In this document: positions 61,101 through 64,000 of the stretch, in pieces | Layout: each line of letters begins with the position of its first letter | Position numbering within the stretch: the first letter of the stretch is position 1 | Made by a program: the position numbers and the translations under genes | Assembly (NCBI GenBank): GCA_018881555.1 | Contig: JACAXG010000105.1 | Location: 736,963 to 800,962, forward strand | Source: Amblyornis subalaris | Lineage: Eukaryota > Chordata > Aves > Passeriformes > Ptilonorhynchidae | DNA: 64,000 nt | Direction: 5' to 3' | The notes under the pieces: generated by a model | Told to the model about the DNA's origin: nothing | Seen by the model: the letters and a program-made list of their open reading frames with translations, nothing else | The model's database searches: none

Positions 61101-62956
61101 GCCAATGCATAGCTCGGAAGCAGACTGAAAATTTTAAAGACACACTAAAATAAATTTCAGTAGGGACACTCTACTCATTGAAGTAGTCGTTTTCATATTT
61201 AATTCAATTTAAAAAAATACCATTTTCTCTAAAGCTGCCTCCACACTGAAGCACTACAGAAGTTTGAAGGCCATGATGTGGTATTATGGTCAAAACTGCT
61301 TCAGAGTTTATGTCATTCTCATTTTCCTTCTGGACTTTGTTCACTTCTATGCAAATCATACCAATCTCTCTGATGAGGGAATTCTGTAATTTGGTATGAA
61401 ATCCTGTTATCAACAAAGATTTGGTTTAACTCATTTTAGTTTGTCTTCGTGATCTGCTTTTCCAGAGCAGCCAATCTCAAATTTACCAGCTAGTACAGTT
61501 CTATACAAGTGTGAAATAACAACATTTCCTTCAGTATGTTTCTTTTTTTTTTGTGTAAGAGTTCATGAAATTATGCTCTTTTGTGCATTAAGTGGTATAT
61601 TAATTTTTTTTTTTTTTTGTCTGTGGAAAGAGATGAATGAACTACAGAAGAAAGAATACTTCCTCTTTTTATTGCCTGCGAAATGGCCAGCTTTATCATA
61701 AACTTCCAAACAAGTTTTAAAGCAAAAGTGCATGCTATCCTGCATAAATACTGAAAGTTTGCTTCTCCTTTAAGGGGAAAGAGTGGTTATTTCATAATTT
61801 GGGGTAAGAATTTTTATTTACTACTTTTTAAAAATAGTTCTCTTCCCATTTGCTGTTCAAGCAAATGCTTTTGAAAAACTTGAAGAATGATGATAATGAT
61901 GGGAAAGAAGCTCTTTCTTAAGTTTCTTGCTTACTTCTAAGTTGTCCTTGAAACAAATTCTGGTATGAAGACAAGTTTTTTACATACTTCTGAGATTTGA
62001 AGTTATATTTTTAATATGCCAACCCCTTTTCTACTGCATTAAGAAACAAATTGAGAACAGCGACCTATGAAGCATGTCTGCAGAGAAATTATTTACCTAA
62101 CTAGTTTGCTAGAGAGAAATACATAAATAGAGTGTTAAAAACTGAACTGTTAGTCCTTCAAGAGAGCAGTCTGATAATGGCTAGTGTTCCACACCAGGGT
62201 GGAGTGGTAGGATGTGAGGTGAGAGAGTGGAGATGCAGAATTCTTTCTGAATCTTGACAAGAAAGGCACAACAACAAATGGCTTAATAAAATGGATGTTT
62301 TAATAACAGAGAATAAAGAGGAATATAGATAGTTAGTAAATCTTATACCCCTTCAGATGCTGGGAACCAGGCATTTGGTTAGCATTGGATGAGCTGGGGG
62401 GATTTTTCCACAGCATGATGCACAGATCCTGTGCATGCGGAGATCTTTCTTTTTGGTCCTTTGTGGTATTGCATAATTTTTATTTATTTTTTGCAATAAA
62501 ACCACTCTATTCATAAAGGATGTTTTCATGAGAACTTCTTGTTGCACATTTAGATGAAGGCAAGGTCATACAGGTGGTATAATGACCGGTATTGAGTTGC
62601 CTGCAGGCTCCTCTTGTACAGTGGTTCTGGTCAGGTTTATCCTGCAGACAAGGTGTTTGTGCAACAGAGCACAGCCTGAAGGCTGGGCTGNACTTTCAGC
62701 ATGGTCTGCTATACTTTCTCAGTTTTGCTGTTATGTGTATCACTAACTCTCCATTGTACTGTAGTCTTTCAGTCAGGTTCATTACATGTGTTTTTCAGTC
62801 AGGTTCACTACAACGGGTTTGTGGTGTGGGATGAAGAAAAACACACCTGTTCACAAGCTTTCATTACCATAGTATAAGAATTGGTAACTTATTTACTGAT
62901 TCTGGTTACTGACTTTGATCAGAGAATTATAAAAGAGCCGACAACTTTTACAGTCA

Positions 62957-63978
62957 GACAAAGGGAAACTTCACTCCCATTTTCAAAAAGGGAAGAAAGG
63001 AGCATCTGGGGAATCACATATTGGTGAGCTTTACCTCTGTGCCTGGGAAGATCACGGAGCAGATCCTCATGGAAATAATGTTAAGGCGTGTACAACACAA
63101 GGAGGTGTTTTGAGACAGCCAACATGGCTTTCCTAAGCCAAATTTTGCCTGACCAGTCTGGTGGCCTTCTATGATGGGAGTGACTGCAATGGTCGACAAG
63201 GGAAGATAGACCAATGCCATCTACCAGACTTCTGTAAGGCCTTTGACATGGTATGGGAATACAACATCCTTATCTCCAGGTTGGCTAGACATGGACTCAA
63301 AGGGTGGACTTGGGGTTCTCCTGGATGAAAAGCTGAACATGAGCCGGCAATGTGCACTCACAGTCCAGAAAGCCAGCTGTATCCTGGGCTGCATTAAAAG
63401 AAATCTGAGTCAAGGGTCAGAGCAGCAGGTCAAGTGAGGGGATTCCACCCATCTGCTCTACCCCCGCGAGACCCCACCTGGAGTACTGCATCCAGCTCTG
63501 GGTCCTCAACACAAGAAAGATGTGGGCGTGTTGGAGAGGGTCCAGAGGAGGGCTGCAGAAATGATCTGAGGGGTGGAACACCTTCCCTGTGAAGACAGGC
63601 CAGAAAGAGATGGGGTCATTCAGCCTGGAGAAGAGAAGGCTCTGGGGAGACCTTTTTGAGGCCTTACAGTACCTAAAGGGCCTTATAAAAATGGGGGAGA
63701 GTGAATTTTTACACAGACAGGTAGTGATGGGACAAGGAGGAACGGTTTTAAACTGAAAGAGGAGATATTTAGATGAGATAGTAGGAAAAAAATCTTTACT
63801 GTGAGGATCGTGAGGCACAGGAAAAGTTGTGGATGCCTCATCCTTGAAAGTGTTCAAGGCCAGCTGGGATGGGGATCTGAGCAGTCTGGTCTAGTGAGAG
63901 GTGCCCCTGTCCAAGGCCGGGGGACTGGAGTGAGGTGTTCTCTAAGGTCCCTTGCAACCTGTAACGTTCTATGGTTCC
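62957..63978 (+). mobile_element. CR1 LINE copy with internal deletion, degraded
   Basis: The first part matches the CR1 reverse-transcriptase region (the ggagcatctggggaatcac...tgcctgggaagatcacggag segment, then gacagccaacatggctttcc and ggcctttgacatgg). At about 63303 it jumps to the late ORF2 region (cttggggttctcctggatga, then ctgaacatgagccggcaatg), so several hundred bases of the RT palm region are missing. It continues through the 3' part to a gttctatggttcc end. The reading frame is broken by stops and indels. Plus orientation, same as KCND2. Confidence 0.88.
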
Positions 63979-64000
63979 AAGATAATATCTAGATAAGTTG

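Larger units (their letters stand above)
49050..62956 (+). other. KCND2: KCND2 intron 1 (5' part), no further exon recognised
   Basis: This AT-rich sequence has no exon continuing the GYGD filter sequence, so the next exon lies beyond the window; KCND2 intron 1 is very long in other vertebrates. A (CA)n microsatellite (50868-50922) and a purine-rich stretch (52024-52122) are present, and single N bases lie at 57785 and 62691. Open frames such as 52932-53300 and 53774-54118 show no domain and are taken as chance. Confidence 0.75.

Overview
The window looks like a bird chromosome. CR1 LINE 3' ends carry the typical 'ccattctgtgattctgt' tail, there are class II and ERVL-like LTR elements, the background is AT-rich with sparse repeats, and the only host gene is a vertebrate Kv4 potassium channel. 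Three isolated N bases (1844, 57785, 62691) are assembly ambiguities. The species cannot be named from the sequence.

Layout. 1-45.3 kb is AT-rich, gene-poor DNA upstream of the channel gene. It holds a 0.7-kb LTR-like element (3352-4059), two short CR1 tails (about 10.17 kb and 13.06 kb), one nearly complete endogenous retrovirus (15047-23656), a probable solo LTR (26558-27377) and microsatellites. About 45.3-47.5 kb is a strong CpG island with a 22-bp CA-rich minisatellite, GC boxes and G-run/C-run blocks. It is the likely promoter and 5' UTR region. 47929-49043 is the first coding exon of KCND2 (Kv4.2). It contains the N-terminal KChIP/inactivation segment, T1 domain, S1-S5 and pore helix, and it stops inside the selectivity filter at a GT donor. 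49044-64000 is the start of a large intron, closing with a degraded CR1 LINE copy (about 62957-63978).

The most interesting object is the 8.6-kb provirus, on the same strand as KCND2 and about 24 kb upstream of its start codon. It has TG...CA LTRs of 574 and 580 bp, a perfect 6-bp target duplication (ggttct), an 18-nt primer binding site matching the tRNA-Lys3 type, a polypurine tract, and gag, pro and pol in three successive -1 frames (betaretrovirus style, with a degenerate dUTPase in pro). Its env, however, resembles that of avian alpharetroviruses. This is a mosaic of beta-like gag-pro-pol with alpha-like env. By eye the LTRs differ at about 21 positions plus one 6-bp indel (about 3.7%), so the insertion is moderately old. 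It is inactivated by several stops and frameshifts, a protease active-site change, an integrase catalytic Glu-to-Lys change and a stop that removes the Env membrane anchor.

No tRNA, rRNA, CRISPR array or other host protein-coding gene was recognised. The long gene-free stretches may contain conserved enhancers, but this cannot be judged from one sequence.
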